A program made the position numbers and the translations under genes. A DNA stretch of 64,000 bases from Tetraselmis striata. Taxonomy: Eukaryota; Chlorophyta; Chlorodendrophyceae; Chlorodendrales; Chlorodendraceae. Shown piece by piece: positions 13,201 to 25,200 of this stretch (position 1 is the first letter of the stretch; each line of letters opens with the position of its first letter). The DNA is taken from the NCBI GenBank assembly GCA_006384855.1, contig VCJN01003586.1, positions 1-64,000 on the forward strand, in the 5' to 3' direction. The notes beneath the pieces are model-generated. The model did no database searches and was not told the DNA's origin. It saw only the letters and a program-made list of their open reading frames with translations.

Positions 13201-16200
13201 GTCGACGTAGCTCGTGCCCTGCGGGTCGGACAATGGGCAATGAACGCACGAAGAATTAGCGGCTACCCACGCAAGCACGGCGGGGATTGTTCTACGCTCC
13301 TCGTTGCGCTCAGAATGCAAATGCAGATTGCTCCTTTTACTCCATGGCCCTACTGCTCCGAAACCATCACGCGAGGCAAATGTCGGTTCTGCCATTTTGT
13401 GAGTTGTTTTTGGTGCGTGAGAATTAGTTATTACGTACATGCATGCCTGCACGGATTTGCTACACAAATCTTCACTAGCATGAAACGTGTGGCTCTTATT
13501 ATCTACCTTCATCATCCCACACCAACCTGGCAGCAGTGCAAATGCTACCTGGGCAACCTACTACCTCGCTTGCAGTGGCAGGGGATTGGGGTAGGTGGTA
13601 CCTGCAGCACGGAGTCCACAATGATGCGGACACCCGTGTTGGTGCGTGCACGCTGACCCTCGCCGAGCAGCCGTAGCACCGGGGGCTGCATGTCAACTGG
13701 CGGGCGGTAATCCTCCACGTAGGTGCTGGCGTCGACCGGTTCAGCGCCCCACACGGCAAGCTCGAAAAAGCAGGTGCCCTGTCAGAGCAGACATGGGGGT
13801 GCAGTCACTCGCCGAGCTCAGGTGAGTGAATGTTATTTGAGCGTTAAGGTGGCAAAACGTACTCGGCTGTGAGGTGGGCAGGGGGGGAGGGTGGGAGGGG
13901 ATGAAGGCGGACCTCCACGCTGCAGTAGGAGCCACCCTCGCAGAGAAACTCGGCCTCCGCGCACACGGGAGTCACACGCACGCGGCGGCTGACGCTGTCC
14001 AGCACGCGGCCGCGCGCGTCGCGGTAGCTGTACACCACGTACCGCAATCCCAGCGAGGCGGTGTCCACGGGAAGCCCTGCCACCTGCACGCTGCGAAGCG
14101 CGCCTGTCACCCGTGCGCCTGCATCGAAGTACGTCGCACCCTGCCGCACCGACACCTCGTTCGGTCCCAACAGCTCCACTCGCGCCCGCGGCGCTCGGCC
14201 GAGGTCTTCCGCCTCGACCTCTTTCTCGTCAATATTGGAAACGTCAGTCACAGCAGCAAATAGGTGGCGGACGCCCTCCCTCTCCGCCTCTCCCTGCGCC
14301 TCCTCCCGGTCCTCGGTGTCGTCCTTATCGTAGTCATCCTCCCACTCATAGTCCGCCTCAAGCTCCTCCGCGTCGTAGTCTCGCAGTTCCATCACTGTCT
14401 CCAGGGACTGTTCCTCACTGAGGCGCCGCGACACCAGAAAGTCGGGCTCTGACACCATGGCAGCGCTCTTGATAAGCTTCATCTCCTCCTCCAGCTGAGA
14501 CTGCGCCAACGCAGAAATTGTCTCCGATCCATCCACCCCGGGCTCCGCTGCAGGTGGAACATCACCCTGCTCGTCGCCGGGCGGGGAGGAGGTCGCTCCA
14601 GGCTGGGAAGGGTCCACCTCGCCACCGCCCTCGCCACCGGTGCTTGGGCCCAGCGCACCTCCGCCACTGGCCGAGGGGACTACGGGCGGGACAGGCACGC
14701 TTGGTGGGTCCGCTGGCGGTGGGACCTGCTCTGCCTCCATGGTGTCCTCCTGATTTGTCTCGTCGTTGTTGTCACCACCCTCACCCTCATCCTCACCCTC
14801 ATTGTTGTCATTGTTGTCCCCACCCTCATCCTCATCCTCGTCCCCACTGTTGTCCGTATCCCCATTGTTGTCATTGCTGTTGGTATCGCCCTCAACCTCA
14901 TCCTTGTTGTCCTCGTCGGTACTGTTGTCTATCGGACCGGCAGCCTGCGGCACTGCTGGGGTGGTGCGCGGAGGCGCGGCAGGTGCCACGGTTGTTGCCG
15001 ACGTCGTTTGTGGCGGAGGCGCAGTTGTCGCCGTCGTCAGTGGCAGAGGAGCAGGCGTCGTCACTGGGGGAGTAGTGGCGGGTGCAGGGGTGGGCGCAGT
15101 CGTCGGTGGAGGGGTGATGGGTGGAGCGGTGGGCGTTGGCGCATTCGTGGTGGGCGGGGCCGTGGGAGCAGTCGTCGGTGTATCGGTGGTGACAGACGCG
15201 GAGACGGTGCGGACAGACACGTCGCCGTCAGTAAAGGAGGCAAAGATGTCATCTGTGGCGGAGGGATCGGCCAGGGCGGCCGCGACGGTGGCGACCTCGG
15301 CGCTGTCCGTGCCGTCGGGAAACTCCACAACAACGTCCACGACCTGCGTGGAGCCGCTGGTGGAGACTGTCGTGACGGTGACGGTTGGTGCGGGGTTGGC
15401 GGACGGGACCTCCGCCTGCAGGTAGTCCGCAATGTCCGCCTCCAGCGCCAATTGCCCTGTTGATTTTGTTGTCTGCTGCAGTGCTCGATGCCGAACTCGC
15501 CCCTGGTTCACAGGATGCGCTGCGCGGAAAGCAATCGCCCATGGCCGCACCGGCGGCGTGAGCACCTCCAGGGCCGATACGGTGCCGTTGTAGTAGCTGT
15601 ACCCGTCCAGGAATGTTGGGAGGGCGAGGTCGCCGCGGCCAGTGCCCGCCAGCACCGACTCCCTCAGGGTGGCAACATGGTGAAGCATAGCAGTGACGTT
15701 CACCGGTGCGTTGTACGTCAGCACGGTCAGCAGCAGCGCCTGCTCCCAGCTGTTGATGCGTGTGGTCACAGTGGACGACATATCCACAGCAGCCTGCGAC
15801 GCAATCTCCGCCTGGAACTTATCCAGCTGCGCGCTGCCCAGTGGCAGCGGCTGACTACAGTAGTCCTCGCAGACGCTGGGTTGCGATATGGCGGTGAGGA
15901 AAGGCGACTAGGAAGTCGTTATCTCCTGTGAAGCCGTCGTAGGTGACGGTGGGGGTGGTGACGGCGGGTGTGGCGGTGGCCTCCGGCCCTACAATCTCTG
16001 CATCGATGTCGCCAATGTCGACAGCGGCAAAGGAGCCACTGAAGACGATGGACGGGCTCCCCTTCCGAGTCGGGCCAATCCAGAGACGGCAGATCATATA
16101 TGACCTCCGCCGGTACCTCCATGTCGGTGCCTGCTGGGAAGGTGATGCCGACACCCAGAGTCTCGGTGCCCTCATCCACAGCAAGGACCTCGACAAAGAT

Positions 16201-19200
16201 GTCGATGTCGCCGGCAGCTGGCACCTCTGAGTCCAAGTAGTCCAGCAGGGCGTCCCTAAACATGCTCTGCGCGTCAGCTTGATCGACCGCCACCAGCGCC
16301 CGCCTTCGAACTGGCAACATCTGCACGTCAGCCTGGAATGTGAGCATCACGGCGTCCGATGCCTGTGTAAGCACTTCAACCTGCAAGACACGACCTTGGA
16401 ATTCATAGCTGGGCGTCTCCCGGAAAAACTCTGGCAGCAGACGTGACCCGTACGTCTGGACGGTATCCTCTGTGTAGTACAGCAGGCCCGTGAATAGGAG
16501 CGCGTCGCGCACACTTGCCGGCGGCCCCATGGTCACTCTGATCTGCAGCTCCGCATTCGGCCAGCTGTCAGAGTTGTGGTCAATGCCAGTGTAGCCAAGG
16601 CCAGTGTCACTGAGCACCGTGACATCAAGGGACACAGACTCTGGCGAGTCCGGCGAAGCTACTTCCTGCAACTCCTCCTCCAGCTCCGCTAGCAGCGTGT
16701 CATTGATCACGGGCTGTGACGCATCATAGTCAAGCACATCGGTGTTTAACGGGACAAAGATGGCAAGATTGAAGGTGACGATGAAGGCGTTGTCGCCGGT
16801 GAAGGGGAGGTAGCTTTTAGGCACAGGCGTGGTGGTGACGGAGGGCGTGGTGGTGACGGAGGGCGTGGTGGTGACGGGCTCCTCCTCCTCTAGAACCACC
16901 GCGTTGATGTCGCCGATTTGAATGGTCGCTAACGAGGGGAAGATGGCGGCCACGGTCTCAGCATCCCCAGAGGAAAGATCCTCCATGACTGCCGCAACTT
17001 CCTCTGTGTCAGTGCCTGCTGGGAAGGTGATGCTGATGCTCAGCGTCTCTAAACCCTCTGCGGTTGCAAGCGACTCAACAGAAACGTCCACATTGCTGAC
17101 AGACGACACCGCCGAGGCCAGATAGTCCAGTAGGTTGGCCTCGAGCGCAGTCTGCACGTCAGACTGGTCTTGCCGCAGCCCCCGCCTCCGCACGAGGACT
17201 GCCGCGTCCGCCTGGAACGCGATGATCACAGCGCCCGATGGCGGCGTGAGCACCATGGGCTGCTCTATATTGCCAGCGTAGACACGCGCAGAGCGACGGA
17301 AAAATGATGGCAGCACAGAGGAGGCAGATAGCCTGGGTGACGTCTCTCTACCCGCGCGGTGCAGCTTGTGCACGAAGCGAAGCGCGCTGCGAAGCGGGTC
17401 ACGCATGCTGTCTGGCGGTCTGATGGCAGCGCTAATTTGCAGCACCGCCGCCGATTGGGTATTCTCGCTTATGGTCACGTCGAGGGACACCGACTGTGGC
17501 GATAACGGCGCAGCCACGCTCCGGAGCTCTTCCTCCAGCTGCGCAAGCACGGTGCAGTTGAGCGGGACTTGGGCCGCTGAAGCGTGATTGGGAGAGGCAG
17601 GCGAGTCGGGGAGGGTGACGGCATGAAGGCCGGGCGTCTCGGAGGCGCGCCATGCGGCGTAGTAGAGGGTCGACGTGTCGGCGTCGAAGGCTGGGGTGAG
17701 GGTGATCACGGACTCCAGCGAGCCCGGGGGCAGCAGGGTGGACACCGCGTAGCCCATGCCCTCTGCCAGCGTGACAGAGAGCAGCTCGATGCCAAAGCCC
17801 TTGTCGCCGCTGAGCAGCAGGGCCGGCGAGGCGCCGGGGAAGAGCGCCAGGCCGTACAGGTATTGGTAGCCCAGCTCCTCGCCCGTGGTGATAAGGGTGG
17901 CGGGCAGCCAGGTGGAGTGGGCGGCAAAGCTCCAGGGGGCGAGGTCGATCTTGAAGAGGGCGCTGTTGAAGAGACCGTTGAAGACAGGTGTGTCAGGCTG
18001 GTCGCTGGCAAGCACGTACAGCGTGTCCTCATGCACCATCATGCCGTAGGTGTCGGTGGTAGGGCTCAGCAGCGGCTCCGCCACCTGCACCGCGCTGCCA
18101 GACGCGAGGTCCACCGCCCACAGCCCCCCTGACCACGTCCCAACCAGCAGCAGGCTGGTGCCGTCGCTGTCGGTGTAGGTGACGACGGCGTTGGCGTTAG
18201 GGACGCTGGCCACCAGGGCGGGGGCGGCTCCGGTGAGCGGCAGGTCAAGCACAGTGGGGCCGGCGGCCTGCATGATGTAGAGCTTGGCCTCGTCGGGAGA
18301 GAGCGCGATGCCGTAGGGGCGGGTCAGGTCAGACGCCACCTCCTGGAGGTCCACAAAGGTGCCCAGCTGGGAGCCAGGCCGCGTGCTCCAGACCTTGTTG
18401 TTGGTGAGGTCGCTCATGAAGACGGTGCCAGAGGCGGTGCGCGCAACGCCCACAGAAAGGCCCACGCTTGCTGCGAAGTCCACCGGCGGAAGGGCATATT
18501 CCCAGGCGGTGATAGCCAGAGAAAAGGTGACGACAAACGCATTGCGGCCATTGAAGGGCGGTCGCGGTACAGGCGCGGGGCTGGCCTCCGGGGAGCATGT
18601 GCACTTGGCGGAGGAAGCGTTGTCGTGGTCGTTTCTTGGGAGCTTGGCCCCGGTTACCAGAAGCGACGACGTCACATCGTCCACGAAAGTCGAAGCCTGT
18701 GCAAAGCGTGAGCTCGCAGCCAGCGGCGGCCTCTACGGCCGATACCTCGTTGTTGAGGCCAAAGGCGGACAAGTTGGGGATGCTCTGGCCAGCACGCATT
18801 GGAACACGGCGGCCACTAAAGTTGAAGTGTTGAATTACGGCGCACTTCTCATCCGACTCCGGAGACTCCTCCTGCTGCTCCGCCACAAACGCGTCCAATC
18901 CCGACACCAAAACATCGCCAGAGTAGAAGGAGCTGAACATGGAGCCGGAGCGATCCAGGCTGGCCAGACTGGCGAGGACGGCCGCCAGCTCTGCGATGTT
19001 GCTTTCGCGGGGGAAGGTCGCCTCCACCTGTAGCGTCTGCGAAGCGTCACCCATCCCTACCACCTGCACCGCTAGGGTGGCCCGGTTCCCCTCGTTGTCC
19101 ACTAGCAGCGCACGCAGGTCGTCCACCAGAGCCTCCTGACCTGAGGACTGCAGCAGCTGCCGGCGAGGTGGCGGGTCCTCGTCATGTCCCAGGCCTGCCC

Positions 19201-22200
19201 CTGCAAAGCCCATCACTTCATCGCCAGAGAAGCCGGGGTCCGGGTAGGAGGAGTCCATGCCGAAGGTGTCTTCCACGTAGGTGCCGCTGCCGTAGTCCCA
19301 GAGGTCGGGCGCCACCAGGGGGTGCGTGATCAGCATGCGGACGCCCAGCCCCGGCCACAGCGGTGTCAGGATCCGAACGCCCGAGATCATGCCATTGTAT
19401 CCGGTGTAGCCGTCAAAGAAGCTCGGCAGCGCAAACAGGCCTGACTGGAGGATCGACGCGTACTGTAGGCGGCTGAGGTACAGCAGGCTGCTGAGCAGGC
19501 CCGTTGGCGTGATATAGGACACTGTTGTGTCAATCTCGGCCCCGAATTCCCAATTACGGACCACGTGTATGGACACATTGACACCGGCCGCAGCCTCGCT
19601 GGCAAGCTCAGCGGTGTAGGCGTCCAGGGCATTGTTTGACAACGGCAGCGCGCCACCCATGCAGGAGTCGAGGCCAGCCTCGCATGGCGCCGTCAACGAC
19701 ACAGTCGAGGTAAAGCCGATCACAAAGTTGTCGCAATATTGGGTGTAGTTCCCATACGTCGGCGTTTCGTGCGGCTGAGGCTGCGGCACGTACACCGCCC
19801 AGGCGCTTAGCTGCACTGCGCTCCCTGGAAAGGGCGCAAATATTGCCATCACGCGCTCGGCGTAGGTCAGGTCCAGCAGCCCCAAGCCCAGCGCCGGCCA
19901 ATCCGTGCCCTCAGGGAAGCCCACCTCGACCCCCAGCTGCAGGGTAGCCACCTCTGTTGCCATGCTCTCAAACACATCGATCTGCGGCACCGGCGCCTCA
20001 GCCTCCGTCTCATACAAGCCATGAATTGCCGCGCTGAGGCTGCCACGAAAAGCAGCGATGATGCCATCAACAGACGACTCCCCTGGCACATGGATGTCTG
20101 CAATAAAGCTCACTGTCAGGGAGGGCGACGGCGGAGTGAGCACATCCAGGTAGCTGATTGCGCCCTCATATCTTGCATAGCCGTCCATGAGCTCAGGGAA
20201 GGAGTGGTTCCCGGAGCCAGTCAGCTGCGACTCTGCCAGGCTGCCCAGGTACAGCATCGCGGCGTAGATGTCTGCGGGCGGACTGAATGTCACAGTGGCC
20301 AGCAGTTCCGCGCCGCTGTCGCTGTTGCTGAGGATGGCGAGGTCAGCAACCCCGCCGCCGCTGTGCGATGCAACCTCATCGGCAAACATGCTGAGCTCGC
20401 CGTCAGTGAGCGGGAGGGCCGCCTGGCAGCCTGATACATCTGGCAGAACTTGTACAAGGCATCCACTGGGCCGCTGTACGCTGGCGCGGAATCTGAGCAC
20501 AAAGTCATTGTCGCCTGTGAAGGGCGCACGGGCAGGCTCCGGGGTGGTGGTGGGTCCGCTGAAGGTGAAGTGGAAAGCCGCATACTCCGTCACAATTCTG
20601 TTGCCCTCCCCAGCCGCAAAGGTCACCGTCAGGCCCAGATCGTAGCCGTAGATTGCAAGGTCCATGTCCACAGTGATGAGCGTAGGTGACACGTGCTCCA
20701 GGCTCTGGGGGTCGTACACAAAATGCAGGCCGTCGAAGGCATCCTGCCCAAACACCACCGCTGCCACCTGCCGCGCCTCGCCTGTCTGGTAGTCCCCGTT
20801 GCCAAAGTTCCGGCCCCTGATGCTCAGCCTGGCGCTGCTGCCCATATCCACCATCTCCGCGTCCTCGATGACTGGCCCCTCCAAATACAGCCCAGACAGC
20901 TGGGCTGTGTCATCACCCAGCGTTAGCGTGATGGTGCGCTCCGCGGATGCAGCGCAGGGCGTGGGGCAGAAGAGAGTGCAGGCCATCAGCGTGGCGGAAG
21001 ACTCTGCGGGGATGGGTATGCAGGGTAGTAGGGGCTCTGCGTTGGGGTCGCTGATGAATACAGTGGCAGCGGAGGGGTTGTCGCCAAAGTTGGTGCCGGT
21101 GAGCACCAGTTTGTCGGTGGTGCCGGGTACGGTGTTCCAGGCGGGGAGGGTGAGGATGCCGGTGATGGTCGGTGACAACGTGGTTGGCGCCGGTGTGCCT
21201 GTGCTAAGGTGCGGCACGTACACTGCCCAGGCTCCCAGCCGCACTGTGTCCGCCGGAAAGGGAGGAAACAGCTGTGACCCCAAAGATGACCAGCGGCTCA
21301 ATTCCAATAAAGCCACGCCCAGCGCCGGCCAGTCAGTGCCATCAGGGAAGTCCACCTCCACTCCCACCTGCAACGTGGCCACCTCATTCTCCAATACCTC
21401 AACCTGCGGCACCGGTGCCCCAGCCCCCGTCTCATAAAGGTATGGAATCGCTGCGCTGAGAGCGTCTTCAAAGTCGGCAATGGTGGCATCAACAGACTCC
21501 TCAAGCACAGGAATGTCTGCAATAAAGCTGACCGTCAAGGAGGGCGATGGCGGAGTGAGCAAATCAACGCTGCTAATCTCGCCGCTGTAGTCTGAAAAGC
21601 CGTCAAACGAGCTCCTGAAGGCATAGGGCACTGGCTCTGCAAGTCTTCCCAGGAATAGCATCGCAGAGTAGATGTCAGCGGGCGGGCTGAACGTCACGGA
21701 GACCTGAAGCACCACAAGACTGGCGTTGTTGCTCAGAATGGTGAGCTCTGCTAGCCCCCCGTCGCTGCGGAAAGCAATCTCATTGGCAAACATGCTGAGT
21801 CTAAGGTCAGTGAATGGAAGGGTTGCCCACGAGCAGCCGATTGGTGCCAGGGGTCCAAGGCATCTGCTGGACTGCCACATGCTGGCACGGAAGCTGAGCA
21901 CAAAGTCATTGTTTCCTATGAAGGGCGGCTGGGAGGAAGGGGGCGCTGGCGGATGCAGGCCGTAGAACACCGGTGGTGACGCCTGTCCTCCAGAGGAGTC
22001 GCTTTCCTCACTGCCGTCGGGACTAAAATCGCTGTCCACCTCTCCTCCGCTGCCCTCCTCGCTGTCATAGTAGTCGTAAAAGCCTAAAGTCATCCGCAAT
22101 GAGTGACCGGCGGAGATCTCCCGACTTTGCGGCCGTTGCCCACAGGGTTGCCTGCCATCTGGGTTCGCGTACGATCGTGCCGCCCACATCGTCCGCCGTT

Positions 22201-25200
22201 CCGCGGCTACGTAGTGCCACGACCTCCGCATGGGGAAAGTCGAGCTCCTGCGCACCAATGCCACTGTGTGGGGCACCATCTGACAGGTCCGCTGCTGGGC
22301 TGCTGGAGCGCACTGCCTGGCTGTTGAGCTTGGGTAGCTGGTCGCGCGGTTGGCTTGGCGGGAGAGGAGGAAGGATGTCCGTGTGTCCTGCATGGGGTAG
22401 GTTTGTTGCATGTGAGATTTCCTTCATGCGGGGCTTATGATATGGGGCGAGACAGCGCACAGTACTATGTCAATGTATATTAGCATGGCAAAGAATACTT
22501 GGTCTACTTCAACGAGTCTATATACCCTTAGCTAAGCCCCCCCCCCTACCCCCCGTGCGACTGTGATCGTGTCATGATAGAACAATTTATACATCTACCC
22601 CAGCATTGCAAACGAAGGCCACCATTTGTTGCAACATGTCAAGCTTCAAACCACTGTACATGGTGCAATGTTTCTGAAGTGAAGGTCATAATATGTATGT
22701 GTGCGGTATTATGCACTGTGCTGAAAGGTTATTGTTGGTGGGCCCTGCTTTTTGGTCTGGGTGAGTAGTGCGGGCAGGCGGGTGGGGGGTGGGGGGGGGT
22801 GGGGGCGGGTTCACCTGCAGATGCTACATCTTGCAAATCTTGCGGCTGCAGCAGGTAGAGCAGCAGATGGTTGGCAGACGCCACTCTTCTACCGTCAGCA
22901 CCGGCGTGGTCATCGGCATATATGGCCTCCACTGTGACGACAGCCACGCCAAAGCCGATGGACTCCGGTATGTCACATTGCATTATGGCGGTGGCGATGC
23001 CAGCAGGGCTGCACTCTGCCGCCACCTGCACGCGAGCGGCGGAGCCAGTCATCTGAGCTACTGGCAAACCCCGCCATGAAGCGCTTGGTGCCACACAGAA
23101 TAATAAATCGTAAATGGAGTGGTGTTAAGTTCCAATGTTCTCCTTGTTATATAGCACTGGTAACAGTAATGGAAAAAAACATTGGTTCCAATGATACTCC
23201 ATTGGAAAAATAATGGAGTATCAGAACATGTGTTATGTGTTTTGCATATAACTGCTGCTGATATGATGGCTGTACTTTAGTTCACCACATCTCTTGCAAG
23301 TTCATATTTCACTGGTATTGTGGTCGAAGTTTCCGCAGCACAGACATGTAGCACAGCAGCTCTGATACGTGTCTATTGCATCTCACAACCGATACTGGGC
23401 GTTTGCCCACGCCCACCTGTTTGCCTTGCGTGATGTGGGCACCGCCAAACACGCAGTGCCACCATGCAGCCGGGTGGCAGCCGCCTGCGGGGCTCCGGGA
23501 GCCGACAGCTACCGTTACCAATCGCTTCTCCAACGGCCGGATGATGTGCGGGCTGATGCTCAGCAGCTCCAGGCTGCGGAGCAGGGAGGGGAGTGAGTTT
23601 GGGATGGTGATCGGGACTGGGTCAGCACTGCTGCCTTGGCCCTGGCAGAGAACGTGGCTGTGGCCGGGACGCCAGAGGGCTTGGCTGCTGATGATGAAGG
23701 GGGGGGGGGGTGGGGGGGGGGAGGGGGGGGTCAGGGCGCTCACCCGTGCGTGCCCATCGACTGCTGCCATGCGTCATCACTGTAGTACATTGCCAGCATC
23801 CGGCGTAGGGCGCCCTGGCCATCCCTGTGTAGGAAAGGTGTGCATTGCGGCTCAAGCGCTTGCATTTTGGCAGAGCAGTAGGTGCAGCAGCGTGGAGTGT
23901 ACATGAAAGGGGGCACGTCTGGTGGCGGCGTACCTTTGGTCACTTCTGGATTGCAATGCCTCATTGCAGGAGCTCCAAGCAGGCTGGGAATATGCCGGGA
24001 GCCATAAGTGAGAAGTTGTAGGGGGAAGGGGGGAGGACTCTATGCTCCTACACCCTTCCCACTCGTTTAAGCTGCCATGCCGGAAGCAGCATGCCCGACT
24101 GAAACGGGGGCAGGGACAGTGAAAATGGGGGGGAGGGTTGAGGGAGGGAGCTCACATTGGTTGGCAGTGTGACCTGCTGGCCGTCACGCAGCTCATAGAC
24201 ACGACCTGCGACCGCCCCAAAGTCGTCGCCCATGATGTGAATATACCTGGCATGGGCGACGGGGAAGATTAAGGCACATCACTTCCTGTGCCGTTTTGAT
24301 AACAGCAGTGAAGTGCCAGCAAGGCATCCGGATGTGTTGATGGGGGCGTATGTAGAGGGAGGCGGCGGTGACACACCAGTCACCGGCTGGTACGTCGTAC
24401 TGCTCTACAGTGCTGCCCCAGACCGTGCGGAAGCGCTGCGCCTCAACAAACCAGCATATATCGGGCAGGCCGAGCTGGGCGCGCCCGGGTTCGCGGCGGC
24501 ATAGGTTCCAGCGGACGCGGTCGAGCAGCTCCTGAGCGCTCCGGCCCGGCAGCGAGAAGTTTGTCTGGATGTAGAGCAGCAGCGTGGCGTCCACCGCCTG
24601 CCGGCCGCAGTCCGCGGCGCAGCCGACCTCCCCCATCGCCGGGAACTCGTGCGGCTCCTCGCAGACTTCATTGCCGCAGTTGCGGTCGCGCCAGACGACC
24701 GACACCACTTGCTCCTCGAGGTAGTTCAGCACATCGCCTCGCCCTGGCAGGAAGCTCACCGCCTCGCCATCGCCATCGTGCGGCGACAGCACGGCCTGCA
24801 GCGTGGTCGACATCTGGCACCCGCAACGCACGTATTTTCAGGGCTCCGCCAGAGCATAACGCAGAGCACACTCCACTGGCACAGCCCGAGTACTGCCTTA
24901 CACGCAGGTGGATGCACCCCAGCAAGCCAACCGCTCAATCCACTCCTGCCCCCCGCCAATCCTATGCCGCAGTCCATCTGGCCAGCGCGGTTGTTTGCCA
25001 CTTCCCAGAATTCGTAACATAAGCCAAGTAAACCACAAGCTCGGTAGCCACGACCGATACAAAATGCGGCTGTTGATATTGTGAATGCGGCTGCTACTAT
25101 TCTGTTGTGATTTCGCCCACAGCCGACTGCCAACTCTCGCCAACTGGGGGTCAGGTACGATTACGGAAGGGTAGCGGTAGCCGGATGATTCGTCGAGCAG

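Larger units (their letters stand above)
15190..21930 (-). other. Six-copy extracellular repeat module (FTGDN module) of the polycystin loop
   Basis: Six modules of about 240-300 residues share a start of the form FTGDNDFV..F, a central LTPPSPSLTVSFIAD, and an end of the form FPDGTDWPALG..LL.LS followed by F..F....V. Approximate positions are 21,212-21,929, 19,781-20,527, 18,884-19,757, 18,474-18,556 continued at 16,893-17,560, 16,020-16,809, and 15,190-15,930. Each module seems to be two related halves of about 110 residues with alternating beta and helix character, like a ferredoxin-type or SEA-like fold; that fold is a guess. I do not recognise the module as a named family. Confidence 0.6.

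Noticed and set aside
14518-15463. Pro/His/Ser-rich and Gly/Val-rich plus-strand frames
   Set aside because: They are antisense shadows of the polycystin linker repeats.
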